Assembly: GCF_000067165.1 (NCBI RefSeq)
Contig: NC_010162.1
Span: 4,918,501 to 4,982,500, forward strand
Source of the DNA: Sorangium cellulosum So ce56
Lineage (GTDB): Bacteria > Myxococcota_A > Polyangia > Polyangiales > Polyangiaceae
Length of the DNA stretch: 64,000 nucleotides
Direction of reading: 5' to 3'
Under the pieces are notes generated by a model. The model saw only the letters and a program-made list of their open reading frames with translations. It was not told where the DNA came from and searched no databases. Each line of letters opens with the position of its first letter. Position 1 is the first letter of the stretch. Made by a program: the position numbers and the translations under genes. Shown here piece by piece: positions 28,534 through 37,385 of this stretch.

Positions 28534-29439
28534 TCAGTTGCGGCGGAGGCGCTCGATCTCGGCCAGCGCCTCGGCGAGCTGGCGCTCCAGGTCCGACGCG
28601 CGCCTGGCCTCCGCCTCGGCGCGCTTGGCCTCTGACTCGGCGCGCTTGGCCTCTGCCGCGGCGCGCTTGGCCTCTGCCTCGGCGCGAAGCTCGGCCTCCT
28701 CGGCGCGGCTGGCCTCGTCCACGGCGCGCAGCTCGGCCTCGTCCTTGCGCGCGAGCACGTCGTCCAGCATCACGCCGAGCCGCGCGATCAGCTCATCCGC
28801 CTCTTCCAGCTTCGCCGTCCCGCTGAAGAAGCGCAGCTTCGAGCCCTCCACCGCGAGCTCCAGCCCGAGCACCTGCGACGCGAACCGGCCTGCCTGGGGC
28901 ATGACGGGCTGGTAGCTCCGCGTCCTGCGCGCCGTGTCGGCCGGCGGGAGCCGGTACCCGCGGAGGCTCAGCCGGCGCCGGTCGAAGATGAAGTACTCGG
29001 AGATGCCGAGCCGGGCATACCGCTCGACGTTGGTCTCGAAATCCTTCGTCAGGTTGCCCGCATAGGCCACCTCCAGGACCAGATCGAGCCCCTTGCCCTC
29101 CGCGCCGACGACCCATTTCATCCGCTCGCCAGGCTCCACGTCGAGGACAGCGAGCAGATCCGGCGCGAAGGCCGGCTCATCCGGGTAGAACACCGCGAGG
29201 TTCGAGGACAGGTAGATCCTCCGCCCGCTCCGGCGGAAATACGCGTCGAGCGTCGCGATCACCTGCGCCGCGGCCACGCGGTGCGGATCGCCCTCGGGCG
29301 GCTCGAGCTCGAACTCGGACGGAAGCATGTCCACGACCCGCGCGCGCTCCTCGTCGGTCATGCGCTCCCACGCCGCCTCGGAGGGGGCGCGCGGGTCGTC
29401 GGGATCGAACGCGTAGCCGTGCTCGAGCGCCTGCCGCAT
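28534..29439 (-). CDS. Uma2-family putative endonuclease with coiled-coil tail
   Basis: 301 aa. The Uma2 (DUF820) restriction-like fold is visible: an N-terminal helical part, SSNLAVFYPDEPAFAPDLLAVLDV and GLDLVLEVAYAGNLTKDFETNVERYARLGISEYFIFD, containing the PD...E-V nuclease core. From about residue 220 the protein becomes a long Ala/Glu/Lys/Arg coiled coil built from repeated AKRAEAEAKRA-type units. Uma2 proteins are common in cyanobacteria and myxobacteria with unproven roles. Monocistronic. Confidence 0.85.
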   Translation of the reverse strand: MRQALEHGYAFDPDDPRAPSEAAWERMTDEERARVVDMLPSEFELEPPEGDPHRVAAAQVIATLDAYFRRSGRRIYLSSNLAVFYPDEPAFAPDLLAVLDVEPGERMKWVVGAEGKGLDLVLEVAYAGNLTKDFETNVERYARLGISEYFIFDRRRLSLRGYRLPPADTARRTRSYQPVMPQAGRFASQVLGLELAVEGSKLRFFSGTAKLEEADELIARLGVMLDDVLARKDEAELRAVDEASRAEEAELRAEAEAKRAAAEAKRAESEAKRAEAEARRASDLERQLAEALAEIERLRRN

Positions 29440-29516
29440 GGACCCTCATCCTAGCATTTCCCCGGATCCTCGGCCTGCGAGCGCGCGGGCGCAGGCCGCT
29501 GCGCGCTGCGCGGCCC

Positions 29517-30266
29517 TCAGAGCGTCAGGATCTCGCAGCCGTCCCGCGTGACGAGCACGGTGTGCTCGAACTGCGCCGAGAGGCTGCCGTCCTCCGTGAC
29601 CATGGTCCACCCGTCGTCGAGCGTGCGGATGCGGTGGGAGCCCAGGTTGACCATCGGCTCGATCGTGATGGCCATCCCGGCGCGGAGCCGCATGCCCGCC
29701 CCGCGCACCCCGGTGTGCGCGACGTGCGGCGGCAGGTGCATCCTCCGACCGATGCCGTGCCCGCCGACCTCGCGGACCACGCCGCACCCCTCCGCGCGCG
29801 CGATCTCCTCGATCGCCGCGCCGATGTCGCCGAGCCGCGCCCCGTCGCGAACGACCGCGATGCCCGCGTCCCGGCAGCGCCTGGCGACGTCCACCACGTG
29901 CAGCGCCTCGGGGCTCGGCTCCCCGATGAAGAACGTCGCGGAGGTGTCGCCGTGGTAGCCGTCGAGCTCCGTGGTCACGTCGACGTTGACGATGTCGCCC
30001 GGCAGGAGCACCTCGTCGCGCCGCGGGATGCCGTGGCACACGACGTGGTTCCGGCTCGTGCACACCGCCGCGGGGAAGCCCTTGTAGCCGAGCTGACTCG
30101 GGCGCCCGCCGCGCCGCGCCGTGTCCTCGCGCACCCACTGATCGATGTCCGCCGTCGTCACGAAGGGCTGGAGCCGCGCCCCGACGGCCGAGAGCGTCGC
30201 CGCCGCCGCGCGCCCCGCGCGCCGCATCGCCTCGCACGCGTGAGGCCTGAGGATGTCCACGTTCAT
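29517..30266 (-). CDS. map: Methionine aminopeptidase, type I
   Basis: 249 aa from the ATG at 30266 (MNVDILRPH); an upstream start adds 12 residues. It removes the initiator Met from nascent proteins using two metal ions. The ligands are visible: Asp in VNVDVTTELDGYHGD and in the second Asp of that motif, His in GGHGIGRRMH, Glu in ITIEPM and Glu in AQFEHTVLV. The substrate-side VVCHGIP is conserved. Length is normal for type I without an N-terminal zinc extension. It is divergent from the LysR fragment. Confidence 0.95.
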   Translation of the reverse strand: MNVDILRPHACEAMRRAGRAAAATLSAVGARLQPFVTTADIDQWVREDTARRGGRPSQLGYKGFPAAVCTSRNHVVCHGIPRRDEVLLPGDIVNVDVTTELDGYHGDTSATFFIGEPSPEALHVVDVARRCRDAGIAVVRDGARLGDIGAAIEEIARAEGCGVVREVGGHGIGRRMHLPPHVAHTGVRGAGMRLRAGMAITIEPMVNLGSHRIRTLDDGWTMVTEDGSLSAQFEHTVLVTRDGCEILTL

Positions 30267-30369
30267 GCGAGGCGTATGCGCGGGCAGCGAGCGGCCATCC
30301 AATACCGTTTTGATCTCGGGCCCTCGCGCGCGGCTCCCCGCGCGCGGGGTTCGGGCTAGAATCGGCCGC

Positions 30370-30687
30370 GTGAGCCTCTCGCAGATCCGTTACTTCATCG
30401 CCGTCGCCGAGGAGGGCCACGTCGGCCGCGCCGCGCGCCGGCTCCACATCGCGCAGCCGCCCCTCAGCCGGCAGATCCGCGGCCTGGAGGACGAGCTCGG
30501 CGCGCAGCTGTTCGAGCGCACCGCGCGCGGCATGCGGCTCCTGCCGGCCGGCGCGGCGTTCCTCGACCACGCCCGCACCATCGTCGCCCAGGTCGACGCG
30601 GCCGTCGCCGATGTGCGCGGCTACGGCGCCGCGCCTCCCCCGGGCGATCTCGACGCCGGCCACCGCCAGCGCGCCGACCTGGGGTAG
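30370..30687 (+). CDS. LysR-type regulator truncated after the DNA-binding domain
   Basis: 105 aa from a GTG at 30370. The winged HTH of LysR regulators is complete (LSQIRYFIAVAEEGHVGRAARRLHIAQPPLSRQIRGLEDELGAQLFERT) together with the linker helix to about residue 90. The protein then ends PGDLDAGHRQRADLG instead of entering the roughly 200-residue effector-binding domain. The next gene starts 29 bases later, so the effector domain was removed by a deletion. It could still bind DNA as a dimer, acting as an unregulated repressor or as a dead relic. Confidence 0.75.
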   Translation: MSLSQIRYFIAVAEEGHVGRAARRLHIAQPPLSRQIRGLEDELGAQLFERTARGMRLLPAGAAFLDHARTIVAQVDAAVADVRGYGAAPPPGDLDAGHRQRADLG

Positions 30688-30716
30688 GGTGCCTCGCGTG
30701 GAAGCAGGGGAACGGC

Positions 30717-32558
30717 ATGGGCTACGACGCTGAGCTCGCGCTGGCCGTCGACGCCGCGCGCCGCGCGGGCGCGCTCCTCCGCGCGGAGTTCCACCGCCCG
30801 GGCGGCCCACGCGGCGCCGGGACGAGCGCCGACGTCGATGTGGAGGTCGAGCTCCTGCTGCGCGACGCGCTCACCCGGGCGACCCCGTACGCGTTCCTCG
30901 GGGAGGAGACCGGCGCCCTGGACGGCGTGGACCCGTCGCACCGCTGGGTCGTCGATCCGCACGACGGCACCGCGTCCTTCCTGCACGGCTACCGCGGCGC
31001 CTCGGTCTCCATCGGCCTCCTCCGCGAGGGCACCCCGGTGCTCGGCGTCGTCTTCGCGTACGCCTACCCCGACGACGACGGCGATCTCATCGCCTGGGCC
31101 GAGGGCGCCGGGCCGATCCGGCGCAACGGCGCCGCCGTCTCGACGTCGCTCGCCGGCGGCGCGCTCGATCGCTACGCCGTCGTGCTGCTCTCGCAGTCGG
31201 CGGATTACCTCCCCGCCCGCAACGCCCGCTGCGTCGCCCCCGCGCGGTTCCTCGCCCTCCCGAGCCTCGCCTACCGGCTCGCCCTGGCCGCGGCCGGCGA
31301 GGGCGTCGCCGCGGTCTCGCTCAGCCGACCCCGCAGCTGGGACTACGCCGCCGGGCACGCGCTCGTGCGCGCCGCGGGCGGCGAGCTCGTCGACGACGAT
31401 GGCGCGCCCGTCGCGTACACCGCGCAGGGCGACGGCGAGGTCTGCCGCCTCTTCGGCGGCGCCCCCGCGGTCGTGCGCGAGCTCGCGCGCCGCCCGTGGA
31501 ACGCCGTCATCCACGGCCGCATCCCGCCGCCGCAGGGCACGTACGGGCTCCTGCGCCCCTCGCGCAGCCTGCTCGTCGAGGGCGCTGGCACGCTCGCGCG
31601 CGCGCAGGGCTGCCTGCTCGGCCAGCTCGCGGGCGACGCGCTCGGCGCGCTCGTCGAGTTCCGCACCGCCGAGGCGATCGCGCCGCTCTACCCGGACGGC
31701 GTCCGCGACCTCGCCGACGGCGGGACGTGGGGCACGCTGGCCGGGCAGCCGACCGACGACTCCGAGATGGCGCTCATGCTCGCGCGCTCGATCGTCCGCA
31801 AGCGCGGCTTCGTCGCGGAGGCCGCGCTCGACGCCTACGTGCACTGGTACGGCTCCGGCCCGTTCGACATCGGCAACACCACGGCGGCCGCGCTCAGGGC
31901 CGCCGCGGGCGCGCCGCTGCCCGGCGCGCGCCGCGAGCGCGCCCGCGCCGCGGCCAGCCTGACCAGCGAGGCGAACGGCTCGGTGATGCGCGCGGCGCCG
32001 CTCGGCGTCCTCGGCGCGGGCCGCCCGCGGGAGGCCGCGGCCTGGGCGCGCGACGACAGCGCGCTCACGCACCCCCACCCGGTGTGCTGCGCCGCCTCCG
32101 CCGCGTTCGTCGCGGCCATCGCCGCGGCGGTGGGCGGCGCCGGCGTCGAGGGCGCCTGCGCCGCCGCCCTCGACGAGGCGGAGCGGAGCGGCGAGCGCGC
32201 GGTCGTCGCCGCGCTCACGGCCGCGCGCGGCGCCCCGCCTGGGAGCTTCTCGCACCAGGCCGGCTGGGTCCTCATCGCCCTGCAGAACGCCTTCTACCAG
32301 CTCCTCCACGCGCCCTCGCTCGAGCGGGGCCTCGTCGACACGGTGATGGCCGGCGGCGACACCGACACGAACGCCGCGATCGCCGGCGCGCTGCTCGGCG
32401 CGGCGCACGGCCGGGACGCCGTCCCGGACCGCTTCCGCCGCCTCGTGCTCAGCTGCCGCCCGCTCCCCGAGGCAGGGGCGAAGCATCGGCGTCCACCCGA
32501 GCTCTGGCCGGTCGACGCAATGCTCCTCGCCGAGGCGCTCCTGGCCTCGGGCCGTTAG
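30717..32558 (+). CDS. Inositol-monophosphatase-like domain fused to ADP-ribosylglycohydrolase
   Basis: 613 aa. Residues 1-260 are an IMPase-family phosphatase with the metal site GEE (62-64), DPHDGT (80-85; family DPIDGT) and WDYAAGHALVRAAGG near 208. Residues about 290-580 are a DraG/ARH-type ADP-ribosylglycohydrolase: GQLAGDALGALVEF, QPTDDSEMALMLARS and GGDTDTNAAIAGALLGAAHG carry the expected Asp ligands for two Mg ions. The pairing would allow a phosphorylated sugar or nucleotide and an ADP-ribose bond to be processed by one polypeptide. Related IMPase-like CysQ enzymes act on 3'-phosphoadenosine compounds. Substrate is unknown. No neighbour on the same strand. Confidence 0.88.
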   Translation: MGYDAELALAVDAARRAGALLRAEFHRPGGPRGAGTSADVDVEVELLLRDALTRATPYAFLGEETGALDGVDPSHRWVVDPHDGTASFLHGYRGASVSIGLLREGTPVLGVVFAYAYPDDDGDLIAWAEGAGPIRRNGAAVSTSLAGGALDRYAVVLLSQSADYLPARNARCVAPARFLALPSLAYRLALAAAGEGVAAVSLSRPRSWDYAAGHALVRAAGGELVDDDGAPVAYTAQGDGEVCRLFGGAPAVVRELARRPWNAVIHGRIPPPQGTYGLLRPSRSLLVEGAGTLARAQGCLLGQLAGDALGALVEFRTAEAIAPLYPDGVRDLADGGTWGTLAGQPTDDSEMALMLARSIVRKRGFVAEAALDAYVHWYGSGPFDIGNTTAAALRAAAGAPLPGARRERARAAASLTSEANGSVMRAAPLGVLGAGRPREAAAWARDDSALTHPHPVCCAASAAFVAAIAAAVGGAGVEGACAAALDEAERSGERAVVAALTAARGAPPGSFSHQAGWVLIALQNAFYQLLHAPSLERGLVDTVMAGGDTDTNAAIAGALLGAAHGRDAVPDRFRRLVLSCRPLPEAGAKHRRPPELWPVDAMLLAEALLASGR

Positions 32559-32657
32559 GATCGCGCCTCGACCTCGCCGGCGCTTCATCGTTCTTCGGCG
32601 CGGCGTGTGGCGCTTCTGACCAAGCGTCCTGCATGAGCATGAGCGGGGGAGGACGGG

Positions 32658-35183
32658 TCACTCCACGCTGCGCAGCCACCGCCCCGCGAACGCCACCTCA
32701 TCGGCGGCCGCAAGCACGGCCTCCTCCCCTCCGGCCCGGCGAAAGACGCGCGCGAGCTGTGCGACACCTGCCCATCCCTGAAAGACGCCTGCCAGCGACG
32801 GAATCCCTGAGGCGTCGAACAGGCTCGTCGAGACCAGCCGTGCCGCCTCGGCAGGGCTCATCCACGGCGCAGCCTCGCAGAGATCGCCGAGCACATCGGC
32901 GTCTGCGCCTGCTGCCTCGAAGGCGAGCACCGCACGTCGGGCCGCCTCGGCGCGCATCGCTTCAGGAAGCGCCTTTACAAGCCGTGCCAGCGCGACGGCC
33001 CGAACGTAGCTCCCGGAGGGCTCGACGCAGTCCCCTGCCATGCGTAAAGCCGCTTCCGCCCCCAGGAGCGCGACCGAAGCGAAAGGGTGCTCTTTGATCA
33101 AATTGCATCGCTCCTCCGGGGCGAGCTCCTCGAAGAGTGCCTGGACCTCCTCCACCGGCCGCCGCCCCGCAGGGAGCCTCTCGCCGAGGCGAAGCAGCGC
33201 GTCCGCCCGGTACCCTGCGCTGCTCGCCGCCCATCGCAGCACGAGCGCGCGGGCGTCGGCCTCTCGCCCGAGCGAGACCAGCCTCGCCCCGAGAGCGTGC
33301 ACCGGCCAGACCGGGACTTCCTCGAGCGCCCTCTCCAGGAGAACGTCGGACAGATAAGGCGCCACCGCCTCGGCCTCCTTCTTGCTCTCGAAGCACCAAG
33401 GCGTCCAGAGCCGTTCGATCTCCTGGACAGCGTGAACTTTCGCCTCTTTCGGCAGGTCCGCGAGCAACCGGGCGAGGACGCGAATTCGCTGAGGCGCTGG
33501 CAGGGAACGCGAAGCTCGCTCCAGCGCGACGGCGGAAGCCTCGCTGACTCCAGGCTCAGGCACGATCGCGGGCGGCGCCCCTCCCGCACGCGCGATGGCT
33601 TCTGCGGCGACCTCCTGGGCTTCCTCTTCGGGGAGCAGGCCCGCCGCCACGACGAGCGCACGGGGCGCATTTTCCCCGTCCGACTGGCGCGCAGCTTCCA
33701 GCGCGGCGCGCGCATACCGGGTGCGCCTCTCGCCCTCCGCCGCCTCGGCCATGGCGATCAGCGCCGAGGCGCTCGACCACCGCGCGCCCGTGCGATCGGC
33801 GATCTCGAGCGCTCGCTCGCGGACTCCGGCTTGGGCGGACAGTGAGACCTCCGCAGCGAGGGCAAGCAATGCCAACGCGCGCGCCGCGTCCGCATCGAGC
33901 AGTGCAGTCGCGACGTCTGCATCGGGGCTCTCCCACGGCTCCGTGTCTCCCAGCGTCGCCGCCGCGCCCTGCGCTGCCGCGCAGCATACGAGCGCCGCGG
34001 CGAGGGGGGGAGGCAGGGACCTGCAACGCTCCACCTCCTCTCCTATTCGATCGCGCAAGCGGCGGAGATCTGTGAGGGCATACGCGAGCGCCTCGCCAGA
34101 GTTACCCGCTACCCAACCCGGCTCGGCAAACGCGAGCATCGAAGCGATGGGAGCGCCGCCGAGCGCGAGGTGTGCGCTCGCATAGCGGCGGAAGTAGGCC
34201 AGCCGGCGGCTGGCGGACTCCGCCGTGCATCGCGCGATCGCGCGGCGGTAACGCGCCTCGATCGCCTCCTCCCGACCGGCGCTCCTCTGCTCCCACGCGA
34301 CCCGCAGCGCCTCGTGCTGGAATCGCAGCGCACGCACCGGCCCATCCCGGCGCAAGATCCGATCGAGGATCGATCCGTACACGAGCAGGCGACCGCGCAC
34401 GGCAAGGTCGTCGATCTCCAGGAGCTCCGCGACATCCTCTGCATCGAGCGGCGCGAGCGCGCGGGCCAGCACGGAGAGCATCTCCAGCGCGACCTCTCCG
34501 TCCTGGAGGAGTCGGAGCTCACGCTCGACCTCCACGGCGAGCGCCTGCGGTCCGCCGTTGCCCCCTGCAGCTGCCCAGCTCGGAATGCCTCGGCGCTCCG
34601 CTGCCGCGGGGGAAGGCGGCGCAACCTCGACGAAAAGCGCATCACCGGCCTTCCATCCGAGCCGCTCCCTCCAGGCGTGCGCGTCGCCCACACCGCCGGA
34701 GATGGAGACCAGACATCGAACGCGCTTTCCGAGCGCCTGAAGCGTCGATACCCGAGCCTCGCGAGGCCAGTCAACGCACTCATCGAGGCCATCGAGCACG
34801 AGGAGCACCTCGGGCTCGTCCTCTTCCTGGCCGTTGGCCAGCCTGTTCCGGAGCTCCGAACGCAACTTCAGGACGTCCCGCGGAGGGCGCAGCACGTCGT
34901 CACCGAGCTGCTCCAGGAGCGACGCGAGGATCTCGGGCTCGGAGGCGAAGCGGCCCGCTCGTCCTACCTGCACGGCGGCGGTGCGCACCCCGACACGCTC
35001 GCTCGCTTCGGCGACGAGCAGCATACACAGCGCCGTTTTGCCGGCTCCCGCCGGGCCGTGCAGGAGGCACGCGGAGCCCGGAGCAACGCGCCATCGCTCG
35101 ATCGCTTCACGAGCGCGCTCTTCCCCCTCGGTCCAAGAGAAGGCCTCGGGCGATCTTTCCTTTTCCTCACGATGCATTCGCAC
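32658..35183 (-). CDS. STAND-type ATPase with helical-repeat C-terminus
   Basis: 841 aa. A NACHT/AAA-like nucleotide-binding domain begins near residue 15: Walker A GPAGAGKT at 43-50 and Walker B VLLVLDGLDE at 126-135. A winged-helix-like region (about 220-300) and then some 500 residues of Ala/Leu-rich helical repeats (HEAT/ARM-like) follow. There is no signal peptide or membrane helix. STAND proteins act as ligand-triggered switches in regulation, antiphage defence and programmed death. The gene follows the RHS toxin tip by 27 bases on the same strand, the place normally occupied by an immunity gene, but it does not look like any known small immunity protein. Its role is therefore open. Confidence 0.82.
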   Translation of the reverse strand: MRMHREEKERSPEAFSWTEGEERAREAIERWRVAPGSACLLHGPAGAGKTALCMLLVAEASERVGVRTAAVQVGRAGRFASEPEILASLLEQLGDDVLRPPRDVLKLRSELRNRLANGQEEDEPEVLLVLDGLDECVDWPREARVSTLQALGKRVRCLVSISGGVGDAHAWRERLGWKAGDALFVEVAPPSPAAAERRGIPSWAAAGGNGGPQALAVEVERELRLLQDGEVALEMLSVLARALAPLDAEDVAELLEIDDLAVRGRLLVYGSILDRILRRDGPVRALRFQHEALRVAWEQRSAGREEAIEARYRRAIARCTAESASRRLAYFRRYASAHLALGGAPIASMLAFAEPGWVAGNSGEALAYALTDLRRLRDRIGEEVERCRSLPPPLAAALVCCAAAQGAAATLGDTEPWESPDADVATALLDADAARALALLALAAEVSLSAQAGVRERALEIADRTGARWSSASALIAMAEAAEGERRTRYARAALEAARQSDGENAPRALVVAAGLLPEEEAQEVAAEAIARAGGAPPAIVPEPGVSEASAVALERASRSLPAPQRIRVLARLLADLPKEAKVHAVQEIERLWTPWCFESKKEAEAVAPYLSDVLLERALEEVPVWPVHALGARLVSLGREADARALVLRWAASSAGYRADALLRLGERLPAGRRPVEEVQALFEELAPEERCNLIKEHPFASVALLGAEAALRMAGDCVEPSGSYVRAVALARLVKALPEAMRAEAARRAVLAFEAAGADADVLGDLCEAAPWMSPAEAARLVSTSLFDASGIPSLAGVFQGWAGVAQLARVFRRAGGEEAVLAAADEVAFAGRWLRSVE

Positions 35184-35210
35184 CTCGGTGGGGGACGCTC
35201 GTCTCCTGTT

Positions 35211-35828
35211 CTAGGCCCTGTAGACTCCGTATTGACCTTTCTTGCCCTTCATCCCGACGACGTGCTCTTGAATGCCGAGCCTTTCGAACATCGCTCCGCA
35301 TCTCTCGCACGGGTCGACCCGCTTCCGCATCTTCGCGCTGTCGTACGTCTCGATCGAGAGCCCTTCGTCCTGGAACTTCTTTTTGATGCGCCGGTTCACC
35401 TCGGCGTCGACCTGTTCGGGGGTCATGCGATCCTGAACGCGCACCTTCTTCTGCTCTTTCATCACGTCTCTTCGGATGTTCTCCCCCATGACCGTCAAGA
35501 CCTGCGCCTCCGCGCACGGCTTGTCGCTGATGTGACCGGCGGGCGTGACCTTGCCTCCCTCGCTGGGGTTCCTTCCCACATACGGCTTCGTACTGGTATC
35601 TTCATCCACGTACGTAAGGACGTTGCCGTCCTTGTCGAGGATGCGGGAATAGATGAGCCCATCGGGATCGACGATGGTCCACGGCTGGTTGCGCGCGTAC
35701 CAGTAGGCGTTCAGCTCGCCGTCGATCGCTCTCGTCGCGCTCCGCCGTCCGCCTCCCGAGCTCGTCGTACGCGGCCGTCCAGCGCGTACCGGAGGCGCGG
35801 AGCACCTCGACGAGATTGCCGTGTTCAT
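35211..35828 (-). CDS. RHS C-terminal tip with YwqJ-like deaminase motif (frameshifted from RHS core)
   Basis: The frame from about 35735 downward shows the end of an RHS core (ELNAYWYARNQPWTIVDPDGL) followed by a variable tip of about 150 residues. The tip carries CAE (35508-35516) and PCERC (35298-35312), the zinc-ligand and catalytic-Glu pattern of the nucleic-acid deaminase superfamily, closest in layout to YwqJ-type toxin deaminases. It ends KGKKGQYGVYRA. The first 30 codons from the ATG at 35828 overlap the RHS core in another frame and are probably not translated as a separate protein. As it stands the toxin lacks a continuous delivery core, so it may be silent. Confidence 0.7.
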   Translation of the reverse strand: MNTAISSRCSAPPVRAGRPRTTSSGGGRRSATRAIDGELNAYWYARNQPWTIVDPDGLIYSRILDKDGNVLTYVDEDTSTKPYVGRNPSEGGKVTPAGHISDKPCAEAQVLTVMGENIRRDVMKEQKKVRVQDRMTPEQVDAEVNRRIKKKFQDEGLSIETYDSAKMRKRVDPCERCGAMFERLGIQEHVVGMKGKKGQYGVYRA

Positions 35829-37341
35829 CGTGACGGTAACGCGTCTGATGCCCCGTCGGAGCCACGGTCGCTTCCATGAGGCCGCGAGCGTCGAAGCGGA
35901 CCTCGAAGGTCGCGCCGATCGGATCGGTCCAGAAGATCGCTCGCTCGGCGTACGCCACCTCCGTCACGCTGCCTTCCGGATCGATGATCTTGCGGATATC
36001 GCCGTTCCGCAGCCGCTCGATCACCGTCACGTTCCCGAGCGGGTCCACGATTCGCGTCTCGTTCCCGAAGACATCGCGCGTCCAACAGGTCGTCGCTCCG
36101 AGTGGATCGGTGAACGAGCGCAGGTGGCCCCGCTCGTCATACGTGCGCGTATACACGCTTCCGGCGGTGATGGCCTTGTCGACCTTTCCATGCTCATTGC
36201 TGAAGTAACGGTGAAATGTGACCGAGTCGGTGGCCTCCGAGTAGCCATCGCGATAGAAGTCGAGTCGAACGTGGTGCACGCCCTTCGCCGGCGTCTTGCC
36301 ATCCGACAGAAGCGCCGGGACAGAGGCGGCGAGGCACGGGTCGACCGCGCCGGGGTAATCTGCCCATGTCTCGACGCATCGTCCGGCGGGATCGTATCGG
36401 TAGTGGAACGTCAGCCCGGTCGGCCTCTGCTGCGAGACGAGCCGGTGCTCGTCGTCGTAGCTGTACTTCGTGGTGTTTCCATCCGCATCGGTCACTGCAA
36501 CGAGATCGCCTGCTTGGTCATGCTGGTAGCGCACGAAGACGAGCGAACGCCCCCCGGACGCGCGGCTCACGAACTCGATCTGGCCAATACGTCCTGCGGA
36601 CGCCGGTCGAATCCGTAATACGCGCCCCACGCTGTCGGTGACCTGGGCCAGGCGACCTTCACTATAGGTGAGGGCGATTCGGTTGTTGAATGCGTCTACC
36701 TGCGCGGCGAGGCGGAAGCGATGCTGCGTGCGGTCGCCCGGATCCGGCTCGAACAGCAGGCGATCTCCGTCCGGAAAATCGAGGGAAAAGCCGTCGCCCT
36801 CCTTGTGGAGGACCCAGCCATGCGGGCCGAGGACGCCAGCGTCCCGCGGAACGAGTCCGAATTCCTCCTCGTTGCCGTCGGCCGTGACGACGATGGTGGT
36901 CCGCCTGCGAAGCTCGATCGCCCATGCGAGGCTGTGGGTCCATCCGAAGCCGAGCCCGACGTCCCGCCCACGCGCCTGGCTGCCGTGCGACCGAACGATC
37001 TGGAGAGGAAGGGGACCCGGGATGTCGACGTCCGTCTCGGGGACGGTGAACACGCGGCCTGTGACCACATCGACCGGGTCGCCCTGGGCGATCTTTCCGC
37101 TTCCGCGGCCACCATGGTGGTTCGGGCAACCGCCGCCATCTTTGCCTGCACCGCAGGCGTTTTTTCCACCGCCCTTCGCCTCGTCGCCGCCGTTCTTGCC
37201 GCTGGCCCCCTGTCCTCGCGCCTTGCCACGGCCTGAGGCTCCGCCGCGCCCACCGACGACGGCGCCTCCGCCCATGATAAATACACCCGGGTTCATGCCA
37301 GGAATCGCCGGAATGTTCGGGACAGGGGCGGTGCGGGCCAT
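35602..37341 (-). CDS. RHS-repeat protein, N-terminal part, truncated by deletion/frameshift
   Basis: 579 aa. The start MARTAPVPNIPAIPG and a Gly-rich stretch with CGAG...GGGCPNHHGG resemble the PAAR-like or DUF4150-type N-terminal cap of type VI-delivered RHS toxins. GDPVDVVTGRVF...LPLQIVRSHGS is the DUF6531 domain. Eight or so YD repeats follow (YSYDDEHRLVSQQRPTG, YDERGHLRSF, RDVFGNETRI and others). The frame loses RHS sequence after YDELGRRTAERDESD near 35750 and then reads through the tip gene out of frame. A full RHS shell needs about 1000-1400 residues, so a large internal piece is missing. Confidence 0.75.
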   Translation of the reverse strand: MARTAPVPNIPAIPGMNPGVFIMGGGAVVGGRGGASGRGKARGQGASGKNGGDEAKGGGKNACGAGKDGGGCPNHHGGRGSGKIAQGDPVDVVTGRVFTVPETDVDIPGPLPLQIVRSHGSQARGRDVGLGFGWTHSLAWAIELRRRTTIVVTADGNEEEFGLVPRDAGVLGPHGWVLHKEGDGFSLDFPDGDRLLFEPDPGDRTQHRFRLAAQVDAFNNRIALTYSEGRLAQVTDSVGRVLRIRPASAGRIGQIEFVSRASGGRSLVFVRYQHDQAGDLVAVTDADGNTTKYSYDDEHRLVSQQRPTGLTFHYRYDPAGRCVETWADYPGAVDPCLAASVPALLSDGKTPAKGVHHVRLDFYRDGYSEATDSVTFHRYFSNEHGKVDKAITAGSVYTRTYDERGHLRSFTDPLGATTCWTRDVFGNETRIVDPLGNVTVIERLRNGDIRKIIDPEGSVTEVAYAERAIFWTDPIGATFEVRFDARGLMEATVAPTGHQTRYRHDEHGNLVEVLRASGTRWTAAYDELGRRTAERDESDRRRAERLLVRAQPAVDHRRSRWAHLFPHPRQGRQRPYVRG

Positions 37342-37385
37342 GACGGCAACGCTGCCAGAGGTCGGTTCTGACCGTCAACCTCGGC

